Below are positions 1 through 7,151 of a DNA stretch of 47,780 bases, in pieces. The stretch spans positions 1-47,780 of the forward strand of contig NZ_JAEHFP010000018.1 in the NCBI RefSeq assembly GCF_016446475.1, in the 5' to 3' direction. The notes under the pieces are model-generated. The model was not told the DNA's origin. It ran no database searches and saw only the letters and a program-made list of their open reading frames with translations. Both the position numbers and the translations under genes were made by a program. Positions within the stretch are counted from its first letter, which is position 1, and the number at the start of each line of letters is the position of its first letter. This DNA is from Paracoccus binzhouensis (lineage in GTDB: Bacteria; Pseudomonadota; Alphaproteobacteria; Rhodobacterales; Rhodobacteraceae).

Positions 1-799
1 CGGCGGCAAAGCCGTTGGCCGAGGCGCCCGCCGCCGGCGCCAGGTAGCCCGCCAGCGTCGCCGTCCAGTCCTGCGGCCCGGCGCCGCGATCCGGCACGGC
101 GAAGCGGGCACCGGGAAACAGCCCCGCATAGGCGGGCAAGGCCGGCTCGCCGCGCATCGCGACCAGGTCCTGCCCGCGCTCGGGGGCGGCCAGCGACAGC
201 CGGGCCCGCAGCACCTCGCGCCGCATCTGCACGCTGGAGGAGGCGGCGAGCAGCTTCAGGATCGCCAGCGAATCCGCTGGCTGCCAATAGGCGATGTCCT
301 CGGGATAAAGGAAGAATTCCGGCGCGCCGCGCCCCCGCGCACCCAGGTTGATCTGCTCGACCCAGGCGTTGACGCCGGCGGCATAGGCTTCCAGCACGTC
401 CAGCACCTCGGGATCCTGGGCCTGCAGCGAGGCGCGGGCATTGCGGTAAAGCCCAAGCCGCCGCGCTAGGTCGTCGGCGGCCAGCGCGCCCGGGCCATAG
501 ATCTCGGCCAGCCGGCCCTGCGCGGCGCGGCGCAGCACCGTCATCTGGAACAGCCGGTCCTGGGCATGGGCCAGGCCAAGCGCGAAGAACACGTCGCGGT
601 CGGTCTTGCCGAAGACATGCGGCACGTCCTCGGTGGTGCGCACGATCTCGATCGGGGCCGAGATGCCCTCGACCACATAGCTGCCGTCGTAATCGGGCAG
701 CGAACGGATGGCGAAATACCAGGCCAGCACCACCAGCGCGATGGTCAGAAGGATCAGCCCGACCGTCAGGCGCACAAGCCAGCGGAAAAGTGTCACCAT
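1..799 (-). CDS. Penicillin acylase family protein (Ntn hydrolase), 5' part only
   Basis: Translating the minus strand from ATG 799 gives an open frame running off the window start, so about 266 N-terminal residues are visible. The first ~25 residues form a hydrophobic membrane anchor or uncleaved signal. They are followed by the typical alpha-chain pattern of peptidase S45 proteins: a region with DVPHVFGKTDRDVFFALG, then GLAHAQDRLFQM, and later EAYAAGVNAW. Near the edge comes GASANGFAA, where Ser260 is the likely N-terminal nucleophile of the beta chain after autoprocessing. Family members hydrolyse amide bonds of beta-lactams or acyl-homoserine lactones in the periplasm; the substrate here cannot be told. 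The catalytic beta chain lies outside the window. It is divergent from the dehydrogenase at 928. Confidence 0.85.
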   Translation of the reverse strand, partial: MVTLFRWLVRLTVGLILLTIALVVLAWYFAIRSLPDYDGSYVVEGISAPIEIVRTTEDVPHVFGKTDRDVFFALGLAHAQDRLFQMTVLRRAAQGRLAEIYGPGALAADDLARRLGLYRNARASLQAQDPEVLDVLEAYAAGVNAWVEQINLGARGRGAPEFFLYPEDIAYWQPADSLAILKLLAASSSVQMRREVLRARLSLAAPERGQDLVAMRGEPALPAYAGLFPGARFAVPDRGAGPQDWTATLAGYLAPAAGASANGFAA

Positions 800-927
800 G
801 AAAAGGCGCGGTCCCGAGCTTGGGCGCGAGAGGTTGACCCCCGCGCCGGGTGATGAAATTCATCGGGGTGAATAGGGCAGGGCGCGTGTCGGATCAACGC
901 GCCTTTCACCAGCTTGGGGAGAAAGTG

Positions 928-1794
928 ATGGCGCGCGTGGCATTTCTGGGACTTGGGGTGATGGGCTTTCCCATGGCGGGCCATCTGGCCGCGGCCGGGC
1001 ACGAGGTGACGGTCTGGAACCGCAGCCCCGCCAAGGCCGAAGCCTGGGTTGCCCGGCACAGGGGCCGGCTGGCCGCCACCGCCCGCGAGGCGGCCGAGGG
1101 CGCGAAATTCGTCATGGCCTGCGTCGGCAATGACGACGACCTGCGCCAGGTCTGCCTGGGCGAGGCGGGTGCCTTTGCCGGCATGGGCAAGGGCGCCGTC
1201 TTCGTCGACCACACCACGGTCTCGGCCGCGGTGACACGCGAGCTGTCGGCCGAGGCGGCCGAGGCCGGTCTCGGCTTCGTGGACGCGCCGGTCTCGGGCG
1301 GGCAGGCGGGGGCCGAGAACGGCCAGCTTTCGGTGATGTGCGGCGGCGCGCCGGCCGATTACGACCGCGCCGAGCCGGTGATCGCCGCCTATGCCAAGAT
1401 CTGCAAGCTGATGGGCCCTTCGGGCGCCGGGCAGCTGACCAAGATGTGCAACCAGATCGCCATTGCCGGGCTGGTGCAGGGCCTGTCGGAATCGCTGCAT
1501 TTCGCCGAGAAGGCCGGCCTCTCGATCGCGTCGGTGGTCGAGGTCATCAGCCAGGGCGCCGCCGGCAGCTGGCAGATGGCGAACCGCCACCAGACCATGG
1601 CCGAGAACCGCTTCGACTTCGGCTTCGCCGTGGACTGGATGCGCAAGGATCTGGGCATCTGCCTGGCGACGGCGGACGAGACCGGCGCCAGCCTGCCGGT
1701 GACGGCGCTGGTCGACCAGTTCTACAAGGAGGTTCAGGCCATGGGCGGCGGGCGCTGGGACACCTCCGCGTTGATCGCCCGGCTGCGCCGGTAG
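928..1794 (+). CDS. NAD(P)-dependent beta-hydroxyacid dehydrogenase (3-hydroxyisobutyrate dehydrogenase family)
   Basis: A cytosolic oxidoreductase of 288 residues, the usual family length. The N-terminus has the Rossmann dinucleotide motif GLGVMGFPMAGHL. The substrate-binding signature DAPVSGGQAGAENG lies mid-protein, and the catalytic Lys172 with Asn175 sits in TKMCNQ. The C-terminal all-helical domain is complete. I start at ATG 928 rather than the in-frame ATG at 850, because a purine-rich GGGGAGAAAG precedes it and the Rossmann strand begins at residue 3; the upstream extension looks like leader sequence. Relatives reduce or oxidise 3-hydroxyisobutyrate, tartronate semialdehyde or glyoxylate. 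The sequence does not settle the substrate. The gene stands alone before tRNA-Val. Confidence 0.85.
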   Translation: MARVAFLGLGVMGFPMAGHLAAAGHEVTVWNRSPAKAEAWVARHRGRLAATAREAAEGAKFVMACVGNDDDLRQVCLGEAGAFAGMGKGAVFVDHTTVSAAVTRELSAEAAEAGLGFVDAPVSGGQAGAENGQLSVMCGGAPADYDRAEPVIAAYAKICKLMGPSGAGQLTKMCNQIAIAGLVQGLSESLHFAEKAGLSIASVVEVISQGAAGSWQMANRHQTMAENRFDFGFAVDWMRKDLGICLATADETGASLPVTALVDQFYKEVQAMGGGRWDTSALIARLRR

Positions 1795-1841
1795 CGCGCG
1801 GCTTGCCAAACGCCGGCGGCTCGGGCTATCAGCCGGGGCGG

Positions 1842-1917
1842 GGGCGGTTAGCTCAGTTGGTAGAGCGCTTCGTTTACACCGAAGATGCCGGGGGTTCGAG
1901 TCCCTCACCGCCCACCA
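1842..1917 (+). tRNA. tRNA-Val (anticodon TAC)
   Basis: A complete 76-nt cloverleaf. The acceptor stem pairs GGGCGGT (1842-1848) with ACCGCCC (1907-1913), followed by discriminator A and an encoded CCA (1915-1917). The D arm is GCTCAGTTGGTAGAGC. The anticodon stem CTTCG/CGAAG encloses the loop TTTACAC, giving anticodon TAC (1875-1877) for valine. The T arm contains GGTTCGAGTCC. No clear U-rich terminator follows. Confidence 0.97.
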
Positions 1918-2264
1918 TGCCCCAGGAACCCGGCCGCCTGTCCTTCGCCCCGCTCCCGACCTTCGGAAGCGACGGCGCCGGGCAGCCTGCCGGACAGGGA
2001 TGGCGCGTGCCGGTCCTGCCATGCGCCCCGCCGGTGTCGAGGGAATCGCCGCGGCCATGCCGGAACAGGTCGCGGCGGCGGTGCCGCAACCTGCGGCTGT
2101 TCGTGCCTCCCGTGCTTCCGACCGGATAAAGTATTGATAGATCAAATGGTTGGAAGCGGTTTCCCGGCCGTTTCACCACCTGTCCCAAAGGGCAACTGGC
2201 CTTTGACCCGCGGATCGCGTTAATTGCATTCCATTAAATGTTCTCAATTTCGGGTTGGTGAGTG
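1918..2264. other. Intergenic stretch between tRNA-Val and the unknown gene
   Basis: About 347 nt without a supported gene. It contains an inverted repeat, CAAAGG...CCTTTG, around 2185-2206, which overlaps a TTGACC hexamer. The last ~130 nt are AT-richer than the surroundings (for example ATAAAGTATTGATAGATCAA near 2126), as expected for the promoter of the next gene, but no convincing -35/-10 pair with correct spacing was found. Confidence 0.4.
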
Positions 2265-2747
2265 ATGCTGGTAAACGGTAAGGTCCTGAATTTTTCCGCG
2301 ACGAACGTTGCCTGCGAGGCGGGCGAGCTTGGCTTTGCGCATCTGCAGGTCTCGGGAATCGAGACGCGGGGCGTGGACTTCTCGGGTTCTGTCGCGGATT
2401 GGTGCGAACTCGGCTTCTCGATCTGCGAAAGCTACCTGATCGAGGCGCAGAACATCTTCATCGAAAACGACCTGGGCGGCTTCCTGTCGATGGCAGAGGC
2501 GCAGTTCGACGCCGACCTGTCCGACGAGGTGCTGGCCCATGCCAATGCGCTGCTTCGCGGCGTCGCCTTCCGTCGCCTGGCCGGCGAGTTGCAGGTGGTC
2601 GAGACGGTCGAGGGTCAGGCGGACCTGGACTGGCAGGCGGTCGCCAACCTGTGGCGGGCCATGGAAACGACGCAGGGCGACATGCGCATGCCGCGCCTGG
2701 ATGCGGGGTTCGAGAAGCAATTGCGCGCGGCGATGTGGCTGAGCTGA
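2265..2747 (+). CDS. Unknown protein, 160 aa
   Basis: I do not recognise this protein. It is soluble-looking with no signal peptide or membrane segment, and acidic in its middle (clusters such as VETVEGQADLDW). The start is ATG 2265; a GTG immediately upstream (2262) is an alternative. A weak GGTGAG lies just before it. The region ahead is AT-richer than average, which fits its own promoter. Stop is 74 nt before tex, so co-transcription with tex is possible. Codon use is like its neighbours, with strong third-position GC, which supports a real gene. Confidence 0.7.
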   Translation: MLVNGKVLNFSATNVACEAGELGFAHLQVSGIETRGVDFSGSVADWCELGFSICESYLIEAQNIFIENDLGGFLSMAEAQFDADLSDEVLAHANALLRGVAFRRLAGELQVVETVEGQADLDWQAVANLWRAMETTQGDMRMPRLDAGFEKQLRAAMWLS

Positions 2748-2830
2748 GCCGCGGGCGCGCATCCGGCGATGCTTGGATCGCCGGCCGGTTTTGGCTATGA
2801 CGGCGGTCCAGACCTGAAAGGATGCCGCCC

Positions 2831-5134
2831 GTGGACGCAACCGACCGCATCGCCCGCACCATCGCCGCCGAGATCGCTGCCAGCCCCGCCCAGGTGGCGG
2901 CGGCCGCCAGCCTGCTGGACGGGGGCGCCACGGTGCCCTTCGTCGCCCGCTACCGCAAGGAGGTGACGGGCGGGCTGGACGACACCCAGCTGCGCACCCT
3001 GTCGGACCGGCTGGCCTATCTGCGCGAGCTCGAGGCGCGCCGGGCCTCGATCCTCGAATCCATCAAGGGGCAGGGCAAGCTGACCGACGAACTGGCCCGC
3101 ACCATTGCCGGGGCCGCGACCAAGGCCGCGCTGGAGGACATCTACCTGCCCTTCAAGCCCAAGCGTCGCACCAAGGCGATGATCGCGCGGGAAAACGGGC
3201 TGGAGCCGCTTTTGCGCGCCATCCAGGACAACCGTGCTGCCGAGCCCGAGGCGCTGGCGGCGGGCTATGTCTCGGAATCGGTGCCGGACGTGAAAGCGGC
3301 GCTGGACGGCGCGCGCGACATCCTGGTTGAGGAGCTGTCCGAGAATGCGGCGCTGCTGGGCCGGCTGCGCGAATTCATGCAGGCCGAGGCGATCATCTCG
3401 GCCAGGGTGGTGCCGGGCAAGGAGCAGGTCGGCGCCAAGTTCAGCGACTATTTCGACCAGTCCGAGAAATGGGCGGCGATCCCGGCGCATCGGGCGCTGG
3501 CGATCCTGCGCGGCGCCAAGGAAGAGGTGCTGACCATCGAGATCGCGCCCGAGCCGGAAACCGGCGCGGCGCGGGCCGAGGGCATCGTCGCCTCGGCCCT
3601 GGGCCGGCTGGGCGACGGGCCCGGCGACCACTGGCTGCGCAAGGTCGCGGGCTGGTGCTGGCGGGTGCGGCTGTCGAACACCATGTATATCGACCTGCTG
3701 ACCGAACTGCGCACCCGCGCCCATGCCGAGGCGATCCGGGTCTTCGCCCGCAACCTCAAGGACCTGCTGCTGGCCTCGCCCGCCGGGCCGCGCCCGACCA
3801 TCGGGCTGGATCCCGGCATCCGCACCGGCGTCAAGCTGGCCGCCGTGGACGGCACCGGCAAGCTGGCCGAGACGGCGACGCTTTACCCGTTCCCGCCGAA
3901 ATCCGACCTGCGCGGGGCGGAAGCGGCGCTGTCCGCCGCCATCACCCGCCACAAGATCGAACTGATCGCCATTGGCAACGGCACCGCCAGCCGCGAGACC
4001 GAGCGTTTCGTGGCCGAAGTGCTGAAGCGCCTGCCCGAAGGCGTGAAGCAGCCGGTGAAGGTGATCGTCTCCGAGGCCGGCGCCTCGGTCTATTCGGCGT
4101 CCGAACTGGCGGCGCGGGAATTCCCGGATCTCGACGTCTCGCTGCGCGGCGCGGTCTCGATCGCCCGGCGGCTGCAGGACCCGCTGGCCGAGCTGGTCAA
4201 GGTGCCGCCCGAATCGATCGGCGTCGGGCAATATCAGCATGACGTGGACCAGCGCCAGCTGGCCAGGACGCTGGAAGCCGTGGTCGAGGATGCGGTGAAC
4301 GCGGTGGGTGTGGACCTGAACACCGCCTCGGCCCCGCTGCTGGCGCATGTGGCCGGACTTGGGCCGTCGCTGGCGCAGAACATCGTGGCCTGGCGCGACG
4401 AGAACGGCGCCTTTCCGTCGCGGGCGGCGCTGAAGAAGGTCGGCGGACTTGGCCCGCGCGCCTTCGAGCAATGCGCCGGCTTCCTGCGCATCCGTGACGG
4501 CAAGGAGCCGCTGGACGCCTCGGCCGTCCACCCCGAGGCTTACGGCGTCGCCCGCCGCATCGTCGCCGCCTGCGGCCGCGATATCCGCCAGATCATGGGC
4601 AATGGCGCGGCGCTGAAGGGCATCCGGGCGGAAGCCTTCGTCGACGAGCATTTCGGCCTGCCCACCATCCGCGACATCCTCTCCGAGCTGGAAAAGCCCG
4701 GCCGCGACCCGCGCCCCAGTTTCGTCACCGCAAGCTTCGCCGAGGGGGTCGAGGATATCAGGGATCTGCGCCCCGGCATGGCGCTGGAAGGCACGGTGAC
4801 CAATGTCGCGGCCTTCGGCGCCTTCGTCGATATCGGCGTGCACCAGGACGGGCTGGTGCATATCAGCCAGCTTGCCGACCGTTTCGTCAAGGATCCGAAC
4901 GAGGTGGTGAAGGTCGGCGACGTGGTCCGGGTGCGGGTGACCGAGGTGGATGTGGCGCGCAAGCGCATCGGCCTGACCATGCGCAAGGACGGCGCCGCCG
5001 CCGCCCGCGAGGCGGAGAAGGAGCGCGGGCCCAGGGCGCAACCGGGACGCGGCCCGAAATCCGCCGCCCCTGCCGGCAAGGAGCAGCCCGGCGCTCTGGG
5101 CGCGGCGCTGCTGAACGCGCTGCGCAAGGATTGA
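2831..5134 (+). CDS. tex: Tex, RNA-binding transcription accessory protein
   Basis: About 767 residues, the normal Tex length. N-terminal helical region with TVPFVARYRKEVTGGLDD, then a YqgF/RNase-H-like domain around IGLDPGIRTGVKLA, a helix-hairpin-helix region (LNTASAPLLAHVAGLG), and a C-terminal S1 RNA-binding domain starting near LRPGMALEGTVTNVAAFG. Tex binds nucleic acid and RNA polymerase and affects transcription; its exact role differs between species. The purine run GAAAGG (2816-2821) abuts ATG 2822 with no spacer but lies 9 nt before GTG 2831, which yields MDATDRIART. I therefore prefer GTG 2831; ATG 2822 adds only three residues. The C-terminal tail beyond S1 is basic and low-complexity. 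Confidence 0.95.
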   Translation: MDATDRIARTIAAEIAASPAQVAAAASLLDGGATVPFVARYRKEVTGGLDDTQLRTLSDRLAYLRELEARRASILESIKGQGKLTDELARTIAGAATKAALEDIYLPFKPKRRTKAMIARENGLEPLLRAIQDNRAAEPEALAAGYVSESVPDVKAALDGARDILVEELSENAALLGRLREFMQAEAIISARVVPGKEQVGAKFSDYFDQSEKWAAIPAHRALAILRGAKEEVLTIEIAPEPETGAARAEGIVASALGRLGDGPGDHWLRKVAGWCWRVRLSNTMYIDLLTELRTRAHAEAIRVFARNLKDLLLASPAGPRPTIGLDPGIRTGVKLAAVDGTGKLAETATLYPFPPKSDLRGAEAALSAAITRHKIELIAIGNGTASRETERFVAEVLKRLPEGVKQPVKVIVSEAGASVYSASELAAREFPDLDVSLRGAVSIARRLQDPLAELVKVPPESIGVGQYQHDVDQRQLARTLEAVVEDAVNAVGVDLNTASAPLLAHVAGLGPSLAQNIVAWRDENGAFPSRAALKKVGGLGPRAFEQCAGFLRIRDGKEPLDASAVHPEAYGVARRIVAACGRDIRQIMGNGAALKGIRAEAFVDEHFGLPTIRDILSELEKPGRDPRPSFVTASFAEGVEDIRDLRPGMALEGTVTNVAAFGAFVDIGVHQDGLVHISQLADRFVKDPNEVVKVGDVVRVRVTEVDVARKRIGLTMRKDGAAAAREAEKERGPRAQPGRGPKSAAPAGKEQPGALGAALLNALRKD

Positions 5135-5971
5135 GGGGCTGCCCCCGCTGCGCCCGCCATCGGGTATCTGGGCAACGAAGAAGCCGGCGCAGTCAGCGGC
5201 TCGGGCCATCCTGCCGCAGTGATTGCGCCGCACGGGCGCCGACGGCCCGGATGTGCAGGGCCGCTTCGACCGATCCGCCGCTGTCCACCGGGCTCGCGGA
5301 CCTTCGCCCCGACAATCGCCGGCGCCCGGGGGGTGGTCGCCGCCAGCGACCTTTTCCATTGCCTTCCGGGCATAAGGCGAAGGTGGAAGCCGAGGCGGAG
5401 AGGCGGGCTGCGACAGCCACGGGCTGTTCGCCGCGACGATTCAGGCGCTTTGCGAGAGGCTGGATTGGGCCGCGCCCTGGGTCACAGATCGGCTGCTGAG
5501 ATTCTATAAGTGGCTTCTTTCAATGCAAAATATGATGAAGTGGCGGAGAGGGTGGGGCTGCGGTCGAACCTTCTCTGGCTGCAGAGCCTCCGCCCAGGCC
5601 ATTGAGCAGCAACAACAGCCAGCCCGGCGTTTCGGCCAAGCTCCAAGTCTATTCTACACCGTCAAGTGCGGGATTATCTGCAGGCGTCAGTTCAAAAGAC
5701 GCGCTGTCAAGGACATCGTCTATCAACAATTCATAGATGGTCGGTAACTCTGAGCGTTGGGCCGTTGGATTGCGGACGATCGTGAGCCGTGCGCGGTCGC
5801 GTTTGCCGCTTAACGCGGATCAGGGACTGGCCAATCGTCGGGAGAACAGTCCCCCGGACTGTTTTCTGATCCTCCTCATACATTGCAACCCGCTAAGACC
5901 GATGCCCCATCCTGTTCCTCTCGGCCTGCGCCATGGCCGCGACCGTCATATATTGGTTGTGAGGCCTGACT
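5135..5971. other. 837-nt gap with no supported gene, probably decayed sequence
   Basis: Short frames occur on both strands, but none has a recognisable domain, a convincing ribosome-binding site or consistent codon bias. One + frame open from 5376 to 5747 contains a plausible-looking stretch (HGLFAATIQALCERLDW, then APWVTDRLLRFYKW) with no obvious start, which could be a fragment of a broken gene. Base composition drops from about 5490 onward relative to tex. The gap forms the left margin of the glycine island. Confidence 0.5.
5845..5863. terminator. Hairpin downstream of lysR (weak terminator candidate)
   Basis: A perfect 8-bp stem AACAGTCC/GGACTGTT with a CCC loop. On the + strand it runs into TTTTC. 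It lies about 110 nt past the stop codon of the minus-strand lysR gene. On that strand it has no following T-run, so its use as the lysR terminator is uncertain. Confidence 0.35.
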
Positions 5972-6862
5972 CTAATCGGCGCTGGCCGCGGTCACCCGGA
6001 ACGGACTGGATTCGGCAAAGCTGCCGGCGATGTAGTCTTCAAGCCGCAGCAATGCCTCCGGTGCCTTTCCCGCGGTGCGGTGCAGGCGCAGGTTCAGTTG
6101 CTCAAGCTTCGGCAGGCGGCCTCGTTCGGAAACGACGCGGACACCGTCAGGAATGGTGCTGCTGCCCATGGCGGTGACGCCGATCCCGGCGCGAACAGCG
6201 GCTGTAATGCCGTTGTAGCTGGAACTGAGATAGACGATGCGGCACGGTCGCCCGATCCCATCGAGGGCATGCAGCATCTGGTTGCGGTAGATGCAAGGTG
6301 GCGGTGCCAGAACCAAGGGCAACGGGTTCTGCTGGTGGGCGGAATGGTCGAGGCTGCCGATCCACACCAGCGGTTCCGTGAAGATCAGACGGCCCTCCTG
6401 GACGGCCGATTCCTCGTGAAGCGCGATGACCAGATCGAATTCGCCGGCATGCTGGCGACGCAGGAGATTCCTGCTCAGGTCGCTGGTAACCTCCAGAATC
6501 ACATTCGGATGTGCCTGGGCGAACTTGCCCAGGAACTCGGGCAGCAGCGATGCCGTATATTCGTGTGGGGCTCCCAGTCGGACGCGCCCCGCGACATCGG
6601 GTTGGCGGAGACTGGCCAGCGCTTCGTCATTCAGGGCAAGGATGCGCCGCGCATACTGGGCAAGCGCCTGGCCTTCGGACGTCAGGTTTAGCCTGTGTGC
6701 ATCCCGTTGAAACAGCGGCACATTCACCAGTTCCTCAAGCCGCTTGATCTGAAGGCTGACGGCCGACGGCGTCCGGCTGACCAACTCGCCTGCCCGAGTA
6801 AAGCTGCCGCTTTCGATGGCTTTCACGAAGGTGCGAAGCAGTTCCATCGGAATGTTCTTCAT
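5972..6862 (-). CDS. LysR-family transcriptional regulator (LrhA-like)
   Basis: A 296-residue cytosolic regulator with an N-terminal winged helix-turn-helix (residues ~4-62, including FVKAIESGSFTRAGELV and SAVSLQIKRLEELV) and a C-terminal periplasmic-binding-like effector domain (starts near RVRLGAPHEYTASLLPEF). The start chosen is ATG 6862, preceded by GGTGGGG; the longer in-frame reading to 7021 would run through the divergent promoter region. It is transcribed away from the cycA-like permease and glycine genes, the classic LysR arrangement, so it probably controls them and itself. It is less GC-rich than the rest of the window. The ligand is unknown; glycine, serine or a related amino acid is an inference from context. 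Confidence 0.9.
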   Translation of the reverse strand: MKNIPMELLRTFVKAIESGSFTRAGELVSRTPSAVSLQIKRLEELVNVPLFQRDAHRLNLTSEGQALAQYARRILALNDEALASLRQPDVAGRVRLGAPHEYTASLLPEFLGKFAQAHPNVILEVTSDLSRNLLRRQHAGEFDLVIALHEESAVQEGRLIFTEPLVWIGSLDHSAHQQNPLPLVLAPPPCIYRNQMLHALDGIGRPCRIVYLSSSYNGITAAVRAGIGVTAMGSSTIPDGVRVVSERGRLPKLEQLNLRLHRTAGKAPEALLRLEDYIAGSFAESSPFRVTAASAD

Positions 6863-6871
6863 GCCCCACCT

Positions 6872-6905
6872 ATTGTGAGTTTTGTTCAATCTATAATTGA
6901 AACAA
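6872..6905. promoter_or_regulatory. Candidate LysR operator and promoter in the lysR/cycA gap
   Basis: An AT-rich palindrome in GC-rich DNA: TTGTTCAAT (6882-6890), spacer CTATA, then ATTGAAACAA (6896-6905). The arms are complementary apart from one extra A. A further ATTGT half-site lies just to the left (6872-6876). A perfect TATAAT hexamer on the + strand (6892-6897) spans the centre. The site begins about 10-20 nt from the lysR start, where LysR proteins usually bind for autorepression. Function is inferred. Confidence 0.5.
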
Positions 6906-6943
6906 TGAATTTCCCAAAGGTCAACCGGAGACCTATAACGCAA

Positions 6944-7035
6944 GTGTTCGCACAGGGAGAGCCCATTGGAGGGATGGAGGACCGAGGTGTCCGAGATGCC
7001 TGTCCTCACCTGATCTCCCAAGCCTAGCCGAACAC
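6944..7035 (+). promoter_or_regulatory. Possible structured 5' leader of the glycine operon
   Basis: Three collinear complementary segments nest within one another: GTGTTCG (6944-6950) with CGAACAC (7029-7035), GGGAGA (6955-6960) with TCTCCC (7014-7019), and GAGGAC (6977-6982) with GTCCTC (7002-7007). Single stems of this length occur by chance at this scale, but the nesting is suggestive. If transcription begins near the TATAAT at 6892, this element sits in a ~250-nt untranslated leader. Glycine-riboswitch-like words occur (GGGAGAG at 6955, ACACCAAGGAG near 7033, TCAGCTAAATGACCG near 7053), but the strictly conserved CCGAAG core is not intact. Confidence 0.25.
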
Positions 7036-7151
7036 CAAGGAGGACGACCAGTTCAGCTAAATGACCGGGCGCGCGCAGCGTCCCGGAACGGATGCGCCTT
7101 CAAAGGCCAGCCGATGCAATGGTTCGGGAAGAGAGAGGAGATCAGCCGAAG

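Noticed and set aside
5541..5570. Possible reversed tRNA-Ser 3' fragment (TGGCGGAGAG, later TCGAACC), which could mark an integration site
   Set aside because: The spacing between the acceptor-like and T-loop-like parts is about 5 nt too long, the T stem does not pair and no direct-repeat partner or integrase was found.
5131..5747. Short frames after tex that might be separate genes or a transposase
   Set aside because: No recognisable motif, weak codon bias and no ribosome-binding sites; described as a decayed gap instead.
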